DNA of 64,000 bases from Nesterenkonia sp. LB17 (GCF_022565915.1 NZ_JAJOYX010000004.1:124001-188000), one strand, 5' to 3'; positions 9,049 through 18,242 are shown, numbered from the stretch's first letter. The notes: generated by a model from the sequence alone, not told the origin. Numbers and translations: made by a program.

Positions 9049-10485
9049 GGCCTGGGTCCGGGTCTGTGCCGAGGTCTGCGAGGTTCTCCCGGAGCGTGGG
9101 CCAAGCGGGACCCGCGCGGCACGTCGGACTGGGTCTCGGTCCGGGCGCAGGATGTCAAGCACCACCTGGGCCATCAGGTAGATCGTGGCGCCCATATGGC
9201 CCAGCACCGCAGCGATGTAGAGCGCGGTGTCGAAGGAATGCTGCGGATCGTGATCCCCCACGATGCCCGCCAGGTACATCCACACCGCCCAGAAGTGCAG
9301 CAGCTGGAATCCCTGCCAGACCAGCGCGTCCCGCCACCGCGGCGCCGCCAGGGCGATCAGCGGAATCAGCCAGACCATGAACTGCGGCGAATAGACCTTG
9401 TTGAGCAGCAGGAACGCCGCCACGATCAGGAACAGCAGCTGGACCATGCGAGGGGGATGCTTCGCCCGGAGTCCCAGCACCAGGATGCCCGCGCAGGCGG
9501 CGGCGAAGAGTCCCAGGGAGAATCCCGAGATCGTCTCGGGGCTCGGCCCGGAGCCCCCGCGGCCCTCCGCGATCAGCTGCCAGATGTGCCACGGGGAGGA
9601 ATACCCTGCGCCGCGCTCGACCGAGAGCTCGAAGAACTGGGACCAGGTGGTGAAGCTGAGCACCATCGCGGGAACATTGAGCACCAGCCAGCTGGCCGCC
9701 GCGCCGGCGAGGGCGCGCAGGAAGACGTCGAACCCCAGCCCGGTGTCCCGGCGCAGCACCAGGATCAGCACGGCGCCCAGCATGAAGAGCGGGAAGAGCT
9801 TGAAGGAGACCCCGACGCCGATCATCACCCCGGCGCTGACCCAGGCCTCGCGGTGGAAGGCAAGGATCGCCAGGGCCAGCGCGGTCACCGCCCAGATGTC
9901 CCAGTTGATCCCGATGCCGAAGATGATCGCCGGGGAGAGCGCCACGATCGCGGCATCCCAGGGCCGTGCCCCGGCGGCCTTCATCACCACCAGCACCAGG
10001 ACCAGCCACACCACGGCGGCGGCGGCAAAGCTGAGATCCCAATACAGCAGCGAGGCGCGGTCGGCGGACCAGCCCAGCGCCGCGGTCCCGTCCTGGGCGA
10101 GCAGGAAGCGCGTCGAGGCCGCCAGGACTGCGGCGACCAGACTGGTGAGCACCGGGTACTCGAAGTAGCCCGGGCCGACCAGGGGGCCCCATGGCGCATC
10201 GCTGAGGTCACGCTGGTGGAAGAGCGCACTGATGTCTGAGTAACAGCCCGCGTGGTAGACCTCCGCCCCGCCCCAGCCGTTGATCCGGCAGTACTGGCTG
10301 GTCAGCGCGGAGAGCAGAATCCCGAGCACGGTGAGGCCCAGCAGCACCTGGGCCGGAGAGTTCCGTGGGCGCAGCCGTGTCCCCGCGGGTCCGCCGAAGC
10401 GTTCCGAGAGGTGCCGCAGCAGCGGATCATCCCGGGTCGCAGCGACCGGGGGGCCGTCCTTCGGGGACTGGATCATCGGGTCCAC
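9034..10485 (-). CDS. GT87 (DUF2029) family polyprenyl-phosphate mannosyltransferase-like membrane protein
   Basis: 483-aa polytopic membrane protein with about 10-12 hydrophobic segments. It has the GT87 pattern: an acidic motif after the first helix (YSDIS near residue 88), FEYPVLTS, a NWDIW loop and a SFKLFP segment. GT87 enzymes transfer mannose-type sugars from lipid carriers to envelope glycans; the substrate here is unknown. The GTG at 10485 is chosen because GGAGG lies 5 nt upstream; the ATG three codons later has no suitable ribosome site. It is divergent from ino1 and overlaps the end of the CCA enzyme gene tail-to-tail. Confidence 0.82.
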   Translation of the reverse strand: MDPMIQSPKDGPPVAATRDDPLLRHLSERFGGPAGTRLRPRNSPAQVLLGLTVLGILLSALTSQYCRINGWGGAEVYHAGCYSDISALFHQRDLSDAPWGPLVGPGYFEYPVLTSLVAAVLAASTRFLLAQDGTAALGWSADRASLLYWDLSFAAAAVVWLVLVLVVMKAAGARPWDAAIVALSPAIIFGIGINWDIWAVTALALAILAFHREAWVSAGVMIGVGVSFKLFPLFMLGAVLILVLRRDTGLGFDVFLRALAGAAASWLVLNVPAMVLSFTTWSQFFELSVERGAGYSSPWHIWQLIAEGRGGSGPSPETISGFSLGLFAAACAGILVLGLRAKHPPRMVQLLFLIVAAFLLLNKVYSPQFMVWLIPLIALAAPRWRDALVWQGFQLLHFWAVWMYLAGIVGDHDPQHSFDTALYIAAVLGHMGATIYLMAQVVLDILRPDRDPVRRAARVPLGPRSGRTSQTSAQTRTQASEFR

Positions 10486-10555
10486 GATAACCTCCGACCC
10501 AGACTGGCTATAGGCTTCTCGATCAGAGACACCGTCATGACTGAGATCACCTTCT

Positions 10556-10584
10556 AGCTGCCGGTGGGTCACGCCCACCGAGCT
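10556..10584 (+). promoter_or_regulatory. Hairpin in the ino1 leader
   Basis: CGGTGGG (10562-10568) pairs with CCCACCG (10574-10580) around 5 nt, and AGCT on both sides extends the stem. It ends 11 nt before the ribosome-binding site AAGGAG (10596-10601). It cannot be a terminator for the divergent GT87 gene, so a leader control element or operator for ino1 is possible. Confidence 0.5.
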
Positions 10585-10608
10585 GCAAGACCCGCAAGGA
10601 GAAAACCT

Positions 10609-11694
10609 TTGGCAGAACAACCCATCCGAGTCGCCGTCGTCGGCGTCGGAAACTGTGCGGCATCACTTGTCCAAGGCGTGGAGTACTACAAGGACGCCCC
10701 CGATGATCAGCGGGTCCCCGGGCTGATGCATGTGCGCTTCGGGGAGTATCACGTGCGAGACGTCAGCTTCGTCGCGGCCTTCGACGTGGACGCGAAGAAG
10801 GTCGGACTGGACCTGGCGGAGGCGATCACCGCCTCGCAGAACAACACCATCACCATCGCCGAGGTCCCGGTCACGGGGGTCACCGTGCAGCGCGGTCCGA
10901 CCCTGGACGGGCTGGGGAAGTATTACCGGGAGACCATCGAGGAGTCCGCCGCCGAGCCGGTGGACGTCGTGGCCGCTCTGAAGCAGGCCCAGGCCGACGT
11001 GCTGGTCTGCTATCTGCCCGTGGGCTCCGAGGACGCGGCCCGCTTCTACGCCCAGGCCGCGATCGACGCCGGGGTGGCCTTCGTCAACGCACTGCCGGTG
11101 TTCATCGCCGGCACCCCCGAATGGGCGCAGAGGTTCACCGACGCCGGGGTCCCGATCGTCGGTGACGACATCAAGTCTCAGATCGGTGCGACGATCACGC
11201 ACCGCGAGCTGGCCCACCTGTTCGAGGACCGCGGGGTCCACCTGGACCGCACCTACCAGCTGAACGTTGGCGGAAACATGGACTTCAAGAACATGCTCGA
11301 ACGCGACCGGCTGGAGTCCAAGAAGATCTCCAAGACGCAGGCGGTCACCTCCAACACCTCCGCGCCGCTGGCCGACCGTGATGTCCACATCGGGCCCAGC
11401 GACTACATCCAGTGGCTCGACGACCGGAAATGGGCCTTCATCCGCCTGGAGGGCCGGAACTTCGGCGACGCCCCGGTGTCCATCGAGCTCAAGCTGGAGG
11501 TCTGGGACTCGCCGAACTCCGCCGGGGTGATCATCGACGCGATCCGGGCGGCGAGGATCGGGCTGGACCGCGGGATCGGCGGACCGCTGCTCTCCGCCTC
11601 GAGCTACTTCATGAAGTCCCCGCCGGAGCAGTTCCATGACGACGTCGCCCACGAGAAGGTCGAAGCCTTCATCCGCGGCGAGATCGACCGCTAG
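10609..11694 (+). CDS. ino1: myo-Inositol-1-phosphate synthase
   Basis: Converts glucose-6-phosphate to inositol-1-phosphate (NAD-dependent), feeding phosphatidylinositol and mycothiol. 361 aa. The N-terminal NAD-binding motif VGVGNCA is at residues 11-17. The central part contains [13 protein letters not shown] and the catalytic KSQIGAT region, as in the short actinobacterial Ino1 of about 365 aa. The start is TTG at 10609, with AAGGAG at 10596-10601 and 7-nt spacing; no ATG gives a sensible N-terminus. The adjacent membrane glycosyltransferase fits a role in inositol-linked envelope lipids. Confidence 0.93.
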   Translation: MAEQPIRVAVVGVGNCAASLVQGVEYYKDAPDDQRVPGLMHVRFGEYHVRDVSFVAAFDVDAKKVGLDLAEAITASQNNTITIAEVPVTGVTVQRGPTLDGLGKYYRETIEESAAEPVDVVAALKQAQADVLVCYLPVGSEDAARFYAQAAIDAGVAFVNALPVFIAGTPEWAQRFTDAGVPIVGDDIKSQIGATITHRELAHLFEDRGVHLDRTYQLNVGGNMDFKNMLERDRLESKKISKTQAVTSNTSAPLADRDVHIGPSDYIQWLDDRKWAFIRLEGRNFGDAPVSIELKLEVWDSPNSAGVIIDAIRAARIGLDRGIGGPLLSASSYFMKSPPEQFHDDVAHEKVEAFIRGEIDR

Positions 11695-11734
11695 GAACCT
11701 GTCAGCTCGTGTCCCGGCAGGCCTCCGACGGCGA

Positions 11735-12601
11735 TCAGCGGCCGCTGGAGTGGTCTGCGGCATAGGCCGCGAAGATCTCATCCAGGTCCCTGCCGGGGAC
11801 GAAGCTGGGACTCAGCGTGGAGCCCAGCTGGTCCAGCAGTGAGTCGAGCCGGGCTGCGCTGATCCGCACCTCGAGCGAGCCGCTGTCTGCCGCGGCTCGA
11901 CTCAGCGCGAGGGCATAGGGCAGGTGCTGTGAGATCGACACGGCGGCCGAGTCGACCCGGAAGTAGTAGGTCTCGCTGTGCTGGGTGAGGTCCACACAGA
12001 TCTGCGCGATCTGCTCCGAAAACCTGTCGAGCTCGGTCTGGACCGCAGAGGGGGCCAGCGCGGAGAGCTTCTCCAGAAATCCGGATTCTTCCAGCGCGTT
12101 AAGCATCAGTGCTGCCGTCCGGCGCCGGAGCAGCGGCGGATAGATCTGCATGAACCAGGTGAGCGCTCCGGTGAGCAGAGCGAATCCGGTGAGTCCCTGG
12201 ATCGGAGCCACCAGCCGCAGCCACGGCTCCACGGCGACCACATCGCCGAATCCGAGCGTCGCCAGCGAGACCAGCGAGATGTAGAGCGCCTCGGCGAAGG
12301 TCGAGTAGTCGCCGGGGTTCACGCCATCGGCATAGAGGAGCCCGGCAGGGACATGCGGGTAGTAGATCAGCGCCCAGCCCACCCCTTGGATCAGCACCCA
12401 CAGCATGATCACGGCGACCATCGTGCCCGGACCGAGCGCGCAGCTCAGTCGGCGTCTGGTCGCCCGGTCGATCTTCCATGTCGCGGAGAAGACCAGGCTG
12501 CTCAGCGGACCTGACCCGCGGGGGTGCAGAAGCTGGTGAAACATGTCCCAGAGGCCCACCAGGATCACGACGATTCCGGTGATGGTCAGTATGGTGCCCA
12601 A
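11735..12601 (-). CDS. Two-transmembrane potassium-type ion channel
   Basis: 288 aa. Hydrophobic segments lie at about 5-22, 60-80 and 128-152, with a pore loop and selectivity filter TLGFGD at residues 115-120 before the last helix. This is the layout of simple K+ channels of the Ion_trans_2 group. A soluble C-terminal region (about 160-288) is alpha-helical and has no RCK nucleotide-binding signature that I can see. It is convergent with ino1 (40-nt gap) and divergent from the DUF418 gene. GFGD rather than GYGD is a permitted filter variant; ion selectivity is inferred. Confidence 0.8.
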   Translation of the reverse strand: MGTILTITGIVVILVGLWDMFHQLLHPRGSGPLSSLVFSATWKIDRATRRRLSCALGPGTMVAVIMLWVLIQGVGWALIYYPHVPAGLLYADGVNPGDYSTFAEALYISLVSLATLGFGDVVAVEPWLRLVAPIQGLTGFALLTGALTWFMQIYPPLLRRRTAALMLNALEESGFLEKLSALAPSAVQTELDRFSEQIAQICVDLTQHSETYYFRVDSAAVSISQHLPYALALSRAAADSGSLEVRISAARLDSLLDQLGSTLSPSFVPGRDLDEIFAAYAADHSSGR

Positions 12602-12726
12602 AGAAACTCCTGAGACTTGATGGTGTCTGGTGACCCTATAGCCCCACCTCCTCCTCCGGGCCTGCGTGCTCCACCAGAAGGATCGTGTCCAGCGGATTCA
12701 GGTGGGGCGATACGCGCAGGTCCCGG

Positions 12727-12732
12727 TATTTT
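12727..12732 (+). promoter_or_regulatory. -10 box of leaderless DUF418 gene
   Basis: TATTTT followed by six G residues and then the ATG at 12739, so transcription probably starts at the initiation codon. No clear -35. Confidence 0.5.
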
Positions 12733-12738
12733 GGGGGG

Positions 12739-14031
12739 ATGGAGAGACTTCACGCCGTCGACGCGCTGCGCGCCCTGGCCCTGCTGGGGATCCTGTCCGT
12801 CAACATCTGGTATTTCGCCTTTCCGGAGAACCTCACCGGCGGCGGGCGTTCCGCCGGGCTGACCGAGGGCGCCACCGGAGCGGACGCAGGGGCGCTCGCC
12901 GGTGCTGACCAGTGGGTGGCCTTCGCCGCCACGGCGATCTTCGAGGGCAAGTCCTATGTGATCTTCTCCTTCCTCTTCGGACTCTCCTTCGTGCTGCAGT
13001 GGAGCGCCGCGCATCGCGCCGGAGTCAGCGAGGTCTCCCGCTCGCAGCGCCGCTTCACCGCACTGGCGATCCTCGGGGTGCTGCACGGGATCTTCCTCTT
13101 CGTCGGCGACATCCTGCTGGCCTATGCCGTGCTCGGCTTCGCGCTGCTGGGCATGCGCAGGATCAGCACCCGCGCGGCGGTGCTGCTCGCCGCCGCGCTC
13201 TGGGCCGTGGTGGCGCTGGCGATCCTCGGCCTGGGCGCGCTGACCTGGTGGCTGGAGTCTTCCCCGATGATGGACGCCGCCGCGATGAGCCCCGAGGCGA
13301 TGGAGAGCTCCGGACTGATCCTGGCCGGCGAGGAGGCCCGCGGGGCCTATGCCGGCGGGCTGGGCAGCTACCTGGCCTTCCAGCTCAGCGCCTACGCGCT
13401 GGTGGCGCCCTCGATGCTCCTGGTGCAGGGACCGATCGCCTTCGCCGCGTTCCTGCTCGGACTGGTGATCGGACGGGCCCGGATGCTCGAACGCATCATC
13501 GCCGGAGAGATCACGACGACGCGGCTCGTCTCGATCATGCTGCCCGCTCTCGTGGTGGGAGGTGCGCTCAGCGTGACCGCCGCCTGGATGGTCTGGGGCG
13601 GGGACGCGAGCGCCGACGGACTGGGCACCGACACCCTCAGCGCCGGGCTGATCTTCCTCGCCGGACCGATACAGGCCACCGGCTATGTGCTCGCGGCGCT
13701 GCTGATCCTGCGCCACCGGGCATTCGGCTGGCTGGTGCGCGTGCTGGCCCCGGCCGGGCGAATGTCGCTGAGCAACTACCTGGGCCAGTCCCTGGTGCTG
13801 GCGCTGCTCTTCTCCGCGCTGGGCTCGCCGTTGGGCCTGGGACTGGCCGGAGAGCTGAGCGCGAGCCAGGTGGGCGCCGTCGTCGTCGTGCTCTGGCTGG
13901 GACAGCTCGGGCTCTCGCACCTGTGGCTGCGATTCTTCGACCGCGGACCCGTAGAAGCTCCGCTGCGCGCCTGGACCTACGCCGTCACACCGTTTCCCGT
14001 GAAACCGGCGCAGAGTCATCCTTCAGCCTGA
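12739..14031 (+). CDS. DUF418 family membrane protein
   Basis: 430 aa with about 10 hydrophobic segments. It starts with the family hallmark RLHAVDALRALALLGILSVN (residues 3-22) and ends with the conserved DUF418 region (GRMSLSNYLGQS and the tail ending near the double-Pro/Trp segment). Function is unknown; relatives sit in envelope-related or acyltransferase-like families. ATG 12739 is preferred over the upstream in-frame ATG 12685 because of the TATTTT box 6 nt before it and because the family motif starts there. The 3' end contains a near-parS sequence. Confidence 0.85.
   Translation: MERLHAVDALRALALLGILSVNIWYFAFPENLTGGGRSAGLTEGATGADAGALAGADQWVAFAATAIFEGKSYVIFSFLFGLSFVLQWSAAHRAGVSEVSRSQRRFTALAILGVLHGIFLFVGDILLAYAVLGFALLGMRRISTRAAVLLAAALWAVVALAILGLGALTWWLESSPMMDAAAMSPEAMESSGLILAGEEARGAYAGGLGSYLAFQLSAYALVAPSMLLVQGPIAFAAFLLGLVIGRARMLERIIAGEITTTRLVSIMLPALVVGGALSVTAAWMVWGGDASADGLGTDTLSAGLIFLAGPIQATGYVLAALLILRHRAFGWLVRVLAPAGRMSLSNYLGQSLVLALLFSALGSPLGLGLAGELSASQVGAVVVVLWLGQLGLSHLWLRFFDRGPVEAPLRAWTYAVTPFPVKPAQSHPSA
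13992..14005. promoter_or_regulatory. parS-like sequence with one mismatch
   Basis: GTTTCCCGTGAAAC differs from the parS core at one base (A to C, left half). It lies in the 3' end of the DUF418 gene, 12 kb from the perfect sites. It may be a weak or decayed parS. Confidence 0.45.
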
Positions 14032-14053
14032 TGCGCCCCGCACCGCGCGGACC

Positions 14054-14059
14054 TAGCGT
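14054..14059 (+). promoter_or_regulatory. -10 box of leaderless ABC operon
   Basis: TAGCGT then 6 nt and ATG 14066. GGAGG lies in those 6 nt but only 1 nt from the ATG, too close for a normal ribosome site, so a leaderless start is more likely. Confidence 0.5.
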
Positions 14060-14065
14060 GGAGGC

Positions 14066-14977
14066 ATGATCACAGCCAGCGGACTGAGCAAGACCTACGG
14101 TGAGCGAACCGCGGTGGACGGGATCAGCTTCGCGCTGGAGCCGGGCCGGGTCACCGGCTTCCTGGGTCCCAACGGGGCCGGGAAGTCCACCACCATGCGG
14201 CTGGCCATGGGGCTGGACCGCCCCAGCGCCGGGCAGATCACGATCAACGGCAGACCCTTCGCCGAACACCGCTCACCGCTGCGCGAGGTCGGGGCGGTGC
14301 TCGACGCCCGAGCGAGCCATCCGGGGTGGACCGGGGAGCAGCAGCTGCGCATCCTGGCCGCCACCCACGCCATCCCGAAGACCCGGGTCCAGGAGGTCAT
14401 CGAGATGACCGGGCTCAGCTCCGTGGCCTCCCGGCGGATCAAGAGCTACTCCCTGGGGATGAGTCAGCGGCTCGGCATCGCCGCGGCGATGCTGGGAGAC
14501 CCCGGGGTGCTGATCTTCGACGAGCCCATCAACGGTCTGGACCCCGAAGGTGTGCGCTGGGTCCGCCAGCTGGTCCGCCGACTCGCCGCCCAGGGCCGGA
14601 CCGTGTTCATCTCCTCGCACCTGATGTCAGAGATGGCACTGACCGCTGATCACCTCATCGTGCTCGGGCAGGGGCGGATCATCGCCGATCAGCCGCTGGG
14701 GGACTTCATCGACGCCACCGGGGAGACCCGGGTGCTGGTGCGCACCGAGGACTCCCAGGCGCTCATGGCCGCCCTGGCCGGAGCCGGCATCACACTGATC
14801 TCCCAGGATGCCGAGACCTTCGAGGTGCGCGGCATGGATGCCCGAAGCATCGGCCGTCGGGCGCTGGAGCTGGGCGTGGTGCTCCACGAGCTGGCCCCGC
14901 TGCATTCCTCCCTGGAAGAGTCCTATCTCAAGCTGACCGGGGACTACGTCGAACACCGTTCCGGAGGACTCAGATGA
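14066..14977 (+). CDS. ABC-2 type transporter ATP-binding protein
   Basis: 303-aa ATPase of a CcmA/BcrA-like exporter. Walker A is GPNGAGKST (about residues 34-42), the ABC signature is YSLGMSQR (about 130-137), and Walker B is VLIFDEP (about 148-154), with the H-loop in SSHLMSEM. The C-terminal extension (about 215-303) is typical of drug/antibiotic exporters of the BcrA class. Its stop overlaps the permease start by ATGA. The two-component system follows directly, as in bacitracin-type modules. Confidence 0.9.
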   Translation: MITASGLSKTYGERTAVDGISFALEPGRVTGFLGPNGAGKSTTMRLAMGLDRPSAGQITINGRPFAEHRSPLREVGAVLDARASHPGWTGEQQLRILAATHAIPKTRVQEVIEMTGLSSVASRRIKSYSLGMSQRLGIAAAMLGDPGVLIFDEPINGLDPEGVRWVRQLVRRLAAQGRTVFISSHLMSEMALTADHLIVLGQGRIIADQPLGDFIDATGETRVLVRTEDSQALMAALAGAGITLISQDAETFEVRGMDARSIGRRALELGVVLHELAPLHSSLEESYLKLTGDYVEHRSGGLR

Positions 14978-15876
14978 ACCCCAACACCTCCCGCGCCCCG
15001 GGAAGCACCGACCCCGCCACCGAGGACCTTCCGGCTGCAGACGCCGCAGCCGCGGCGCTCGGCTCCGCCGAGGTGAGCTTCTCCCGGGCGCTGCGCGCGG
15101 AATGGCTGAAGCTGACCAGCCTGCGGCTGAACTGGTGGCTCTGCCTGGCCGCCTTCGGGCTGATGATCATCACGCTGATCGCCACCGTCTTCAGCACCCG
15201 CTACCTGCTCTCCGATCCCTCGCTCCAGGGCGCCGGTGCCCAGCTGACCGGACTCGGCCTCTTCGAGAACGCCTTCTCCAGCTTCACCCTGGTCACCCTG
15301 CTGATGGGTGCGCTCGCCGCAGTCGCGATCACCACCGAGCACGCCTCGGGCTCGATCCGGTCCTCGCTGGCCGCAGTGCCGAACCGCACCATGTTCTTCA
15401 CCGCCAAGCTGCTCGCGGTCTGCGGCTTCATCGCCGCGATCACCGCCGCGCTGATGGCGCTGTGCGTCCTGGTCCTGCTGCCGCTCGCCGGCTTCCATGA
15501 CGTGATGCCCCCGCTGCTGGAGCCCGAGCTCTGGTGGATGGTGCTCAGCCACTGGGCGGTGGTGATCATCATCGCCTCGATCGGGTTCGGTCTCGGCGCG
15601 CTGCTGCGCAGCACCGCCGGGGCGGTGGTCGGCTACTGCCTGCTGCTGTTCAGCGGACCGATCATGCTGGGTCTGCTGCTGGCGCTCACGGACGGTGCCC
15701 GCTGGGTCGAGGAGCTGATGCGCTTCGAGATCTTCGCGCTGCAGCGTCAGTTCATCGCCGGCAGCGCCTCGATGGCCACAGACCTGTCGGTGCCCCTGGC
15801 CGGCACGCTGCTGCTGGTCTGGGCCGGCGTGGTCCTGATCCCGGGATGGCTGCTGTTCACCCGACGTGATGCCTGA
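14974..15876 (+). CDS. ABC-2 type transporter permease
   Basis: 300 aa with six predicted membrane segments from about residue 50 onward, after an Ala-rich cytoplasmic N-terminus. It has the ABC-2 permease pattern: EWLKLTSLR before the first helix, SGSIRSSLAAVPNR in the first cytoplasmic loop, and the ATSIGFGLGALLRSTAGAV-type segment around residues 197-215. It overlaps the ATPase gene by 4 nt, so the two products are translationally coupled. Substrate unknown. Confidence 0.88.
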   Translation: MNPNTSRAPGSTDPATEDLPAADAAAAALGSAEVSFSRALRAEWLKLTSLRLNWWLCLAAFGLMIITLIATVFSTRYLLSDPSLQGAGAQLTGLGLFENAFSSFTLVTLLMGALAAVAITTEHASGSIRSSLAAVPNRTMFFTAKLLAVCGFIAAITAALMALCVLVLLPLAGFHDVMPPLLEPELWWMVLSHWAVVIIIASIGFGLGALLRSTAGAVVGYCLLLFSGPIMLGLLLALTDGARWVEELMRFEIFALQRQFIAGSASMATDLSVPLAGTLLLVWAGVVLIPGWLLFTRRDA

Positions 15877-15897
15877 GCCCGGGGTCGCCCGGCTCGG

Positions 15898-15903
15898 TAG
15901 AGT
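15898..15903 (+). promoter_or_regulatory. -10 box of leaderless histidine-kinase gene
   Basis: TAGAGT, then 7 nt and GTG 15911. It gives the two-component pair its own promoter behind the transporter genes. Confidence 0.45.
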
Positions 15904-15910
15904 CGATGCC

Positions 15911-17290
15911 GTGATCACCCCGGCGCTGTCTGAATCCCCCGCAGGGCAGTCGATGCCGCCTGGCTTCGAGGAGCTCGCCATCGTCCGCCGGCGCGGCCTG
16001 CGCGGATGGTTCCGGCGGCATCCGAAGTGGATGAACGCGGTGGTCGTCGGTGTCTATGTGTTGCTGACCCTGTGGGTCTACCCCTACGCGTTCTACGATC
16101 TGGGCAGCGGCGCGCTGTGGCTGCTGAGCGGCTACGTCGTCATCGCGGCGGCCCTGTGCTTCCGCCGCTCCCGCCCGCTCACCGTGCTCGCGGTCGTCGC
16201 CGGGGCCGAGGCGGCGCTGCTGCTCTTCTACCCCTGGCAGGGCGTGCAGATGTTGGGACTGTGCTTCGCCGCCTACGCCGTGGCGCTCCAGCGCGGGCTG
16301 CTGGTGGGGTTGATCACCGGGCTTCCCGCCACCGTGCTGGGCTATCTGTCGTTTCTGCGCATCGACATCTGGACCTCCAGCCACGGGCCCAGCTGGTGGA
16401 TGGAGAACTACTACCATCCGATGGGACTCAGCGAGTTCGAGTCGCTGAGCATCTTGGCGGTCACGATGTTCTTCAGCGTCGGAAGCTCCGCCGGCATCGG
16501 CGCGGCCGTGCGCCGCGGCCGCAGCCACGAGCAGGAGGTCCTGGAGTGGGCCCGACGCAGCCAGCAGCTGGCCCAGGTGGCCGAGCGCAATCGGATCGCC
16601 CGGGAGATGCATGACGTGATCGCCCATTCCCTCTCGGTGATGATCTCCCTGGCCGATGGTGCCCGGATCGTGGCGCGCAAGGATCCGCACCGCGCCGGAG
16701 AGGTCCTGGAGGAGCTCTCCGGGACCGGCCGCACCGCGCTGGGGGACATGCGTCGGGTGATCGGGGTGCTGCGAGAGGGTCAGGACGTCGGGGCCGCCCG
16801 GCGCCCGATCGGAGAATCGCTGGAGGACCTCTACGAGAACTTCCGCCAGGCGGGCCTTCCGCTGACCGTGAGCCTCACCGGACCCTCCCTGCCCGAGGAC
16901 GCCGGCTTCGGCCTCACCGTGCACCGGATCATCCAGGAATCGCTGACCAATGTGCTGCGCTATGGCCGCCAGGTCACCGAGGTGTCGGTGCAGATCGAGC
17001 ACCGCCCCGGCCCGGATCCGGAAGAGGCTCGGCGGCTGCGCGGCGAGGGACTCAGCGCCGCGGACCAGGCCGCGCTGGGGATGCCGGCCGCCGGGCAGGT
17101 GGTGCTCACGATCACCGATGACGGAGTGCACCCCACCCATGGGGAGCGCCGCGAATCGGTGGGCAGCGGGCAGGGAATCCACGGCATGGAGGAGCGCGCC
17201 GGCTTCTACAACGGCTCGGTCTACGCAGGCCCGGCAGCGCGCCGGGGCTGGATGGTGCGCGCGGTGCTGGAACCGCCGCAGAAGGGATGA
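15911..17290 (+). CDS. Sensor histidine kinase, NarL/DesK type
   Basis: 459-aa membrane sensor. About six hydrophobic segments lie in residues 30-190. The HisKA_3 domain carries the phospho-acceptor His234 in EMHDVIAHS, and the HATPase_c domain shows the N-box (QESLTNVLRYG), ITDDG and the GxG segment (SGQGIHGM). The GTG at 15911 is chosen from the TAGAGT box; the frame is open back to 15866 inside the permease gene. The response-regulator gene starts 4 nt after its stop. It probably senses envelope stress or the substrate of the adjoining exporter. Confidence 0.88.
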   Translation: MITPALSESPAGQSMPPGFEELAIVRRRGLRGWFRRHPKWMNAVVVGVYVLLTLWVYPYAFYDLGSGALWLLSGYVVIAAALCFRRSRPLTVLAVVAGAEAALLLFYPWQGVQMLGLCFAAYAVALQRGLLVGLITGLPATVLGYLSFLRIDIWTSSHGPSWWMENYYHPMGLSEFESLSILAVTMFFSVGSSAGIGAAVRRGRSHEQEVLEWARRSQQLAQVAERNRIAREMHDVIAHSLSVMISLADGARIVARKDPHRAGEVLEELSGTGRTALGDMRRVIGVLREGQDVGAARRPIGESLEDLYENFRQAGLPLTVSLTGPSLPEDAGFGLTVHRIIQESLTNVLRYGRQVTEVSVQIEHRPGPDPEEARRLRGEGLSAADQAALGMPAAGQVVLTITDDGVHPTHGERRESVGSGQGIHGMEERAGFYNGSVYAGPAARRGWMVRAVLEPPQKG

Positions 17291-17294
17291 CCAG

Positions 17295-18194
17295 GTGAGA
17301 AACATCGACGACGACGACGCCGCACGCCCACCGCGCACCGAGGCCGCACCGCCCGAGGCGGAGCCCAGGACGGGTCCGCTGAAGGTGATGCTGGTCGATG
17401 ACCAGCACCTGCTGAGGATGGGCTTCCGGCTGATCCTCGAGGGCGAGGAGGAGTTGGAGGTCGTGGCCGAGGCCGCGGACGGGCTCGAGGCGCTGCAGGT
17501 GCTGCAGGCGCTCACCCCGGCGCAACGTCCAGACGTGGTGCTCATGGACGTGCGGATGCCCCGGATGGACGGCATCGAGGCCACCACGAAGGTGGTCGCG
17601 CAGTTCCCGCAGACCCGGGTGATCATCCTGACCACCTTCGACCTGGACGAGTACGCCTTCTCCGGGCTTCAGGCCGGCGCCAGTGCCTTCCTGCTCAAGG
17701 ACGTCACCCCGGAGGACCTGGTCCACGCCGTACGGGTGGTGGCAGAGGGCGACGCGGTGGTGGCCCCGCGGATCACCCAGCGGCTGCTGGAGGTCTATCT
17801 GCGCGGCGGGGCCCCGACCGAACCTGCAGCACCGGAGCGCCCCGGCGCCGGGGCGGCTCGCGGAGCGCGCGGCGGTGCCCGGACTGCCCGGACTGCCCGG
17901 ACTTCCGGGACTGTCGGGGCTGCCGGGGCTGCCGTCAGGCCCCTGCCCGATGGGCGAGCGATCGCTGAGGCGATGGATGACGGAATCCCGCGTGAGCCGC
18001 TGACCCAGCGTGAGACCGAAATGCTCTTCGCCGTCGCGGAGGGCCTCTCCAACGCTGAGATCGCGGCGAAGTTCTTCCTCTCCGAGGCCACGGTCAAGAC
18101 CCACGTGCGCCGGATCCTGACCAAGCTGCAGCTCCGAGACCGGGTGCAGGCAGTGGTCTATGTGTTCCAGACCGGACTCCTCGGGCCGCTCTAG
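17295..18194 (+). CDS. Response regulator, NarL/LuxR type
   Basis: 299 aa. The receiver domain has DDQ near residue 36, the phospho-acceptor Asp85 in LMDVRM, and the conserved Lys in LLKDV. The C-terminal LuxR-type HTH begins LTQRETEML and contains the recognition segment SEATVKTHVRRIL. The GTG start at 17295 has GAAGGGA upstream. Unusual: the linker between the two domains is about 65 aa of Ala/Gly/Arg/Thr/Pro and includes a run of 9-bp DNA repeats (17878-17931). It is partner to the kinase just upstream. Confidence 0.9.
   Translation: MRNIDDDDAARPPRTEAAPPEAEPRTGPLKVMLVDDQHLLRMGFRLILEGEEELEVVAEAADGLEALQVLQALTPAQRPDVVLMDVRMPRMDGIEATTKVVAQFPQTRVIILTTFDLDEYAFSGLQAGASAFLLKDVTPEDLVHAVRVVAEGDAVVAPRITQRLLEVYLRGGAPTEPAAPERPGAGAARGARGGARTARTARTSGTVGAAGAAVRPLPDGRAIAEAMDDGIPREPLTQRETEMLFAVAEGLSNAEIAAKFFLSEATVKTHVRRILTKLQLRDRVQAVVYVFQTGLLGPL
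17878..17931 (+). repeat. 9-bp tandem repeats in response-regulator linker
   Basis: Six consecutive 9-nt units of the form CCCGGACTG with drift (last ones TCGGGGCTG and CCGGGGCTG). In the protein they give the TART/GTVGAAG-type linker. A 9-bp unit keeps the frame, so copy-number change would only lengthen or shorten the linker. Confidence 0.85.
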
Positions 18195-18229
18195 TGCCGC
18201 TCCGGCTCCGCGGAGTCGGGGCCGCTGAT

Positions 18230-18235
18230 TAGGAT
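18230..18235 (+). promoter_or_regulatory. -10 box of leaderless M18 peptidase gene
   Basis: TAGGAT, then 7 nt and ATG 18243. The first in-frame ATG (18234) overlaps this box, so 18243 is the better start. Confidence 0.5.
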
Positions 18236-18242
18236 GGCGGGC

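Noticed and set aside
12586-14019. 477-aa minus-strand open frame opposite DUF418
   Set aside because: Gln/Glu/Gly/Arg-rich antisense translation typical of GC-rich codon shadow; DUF418 on the plus strand has clear family motifs.
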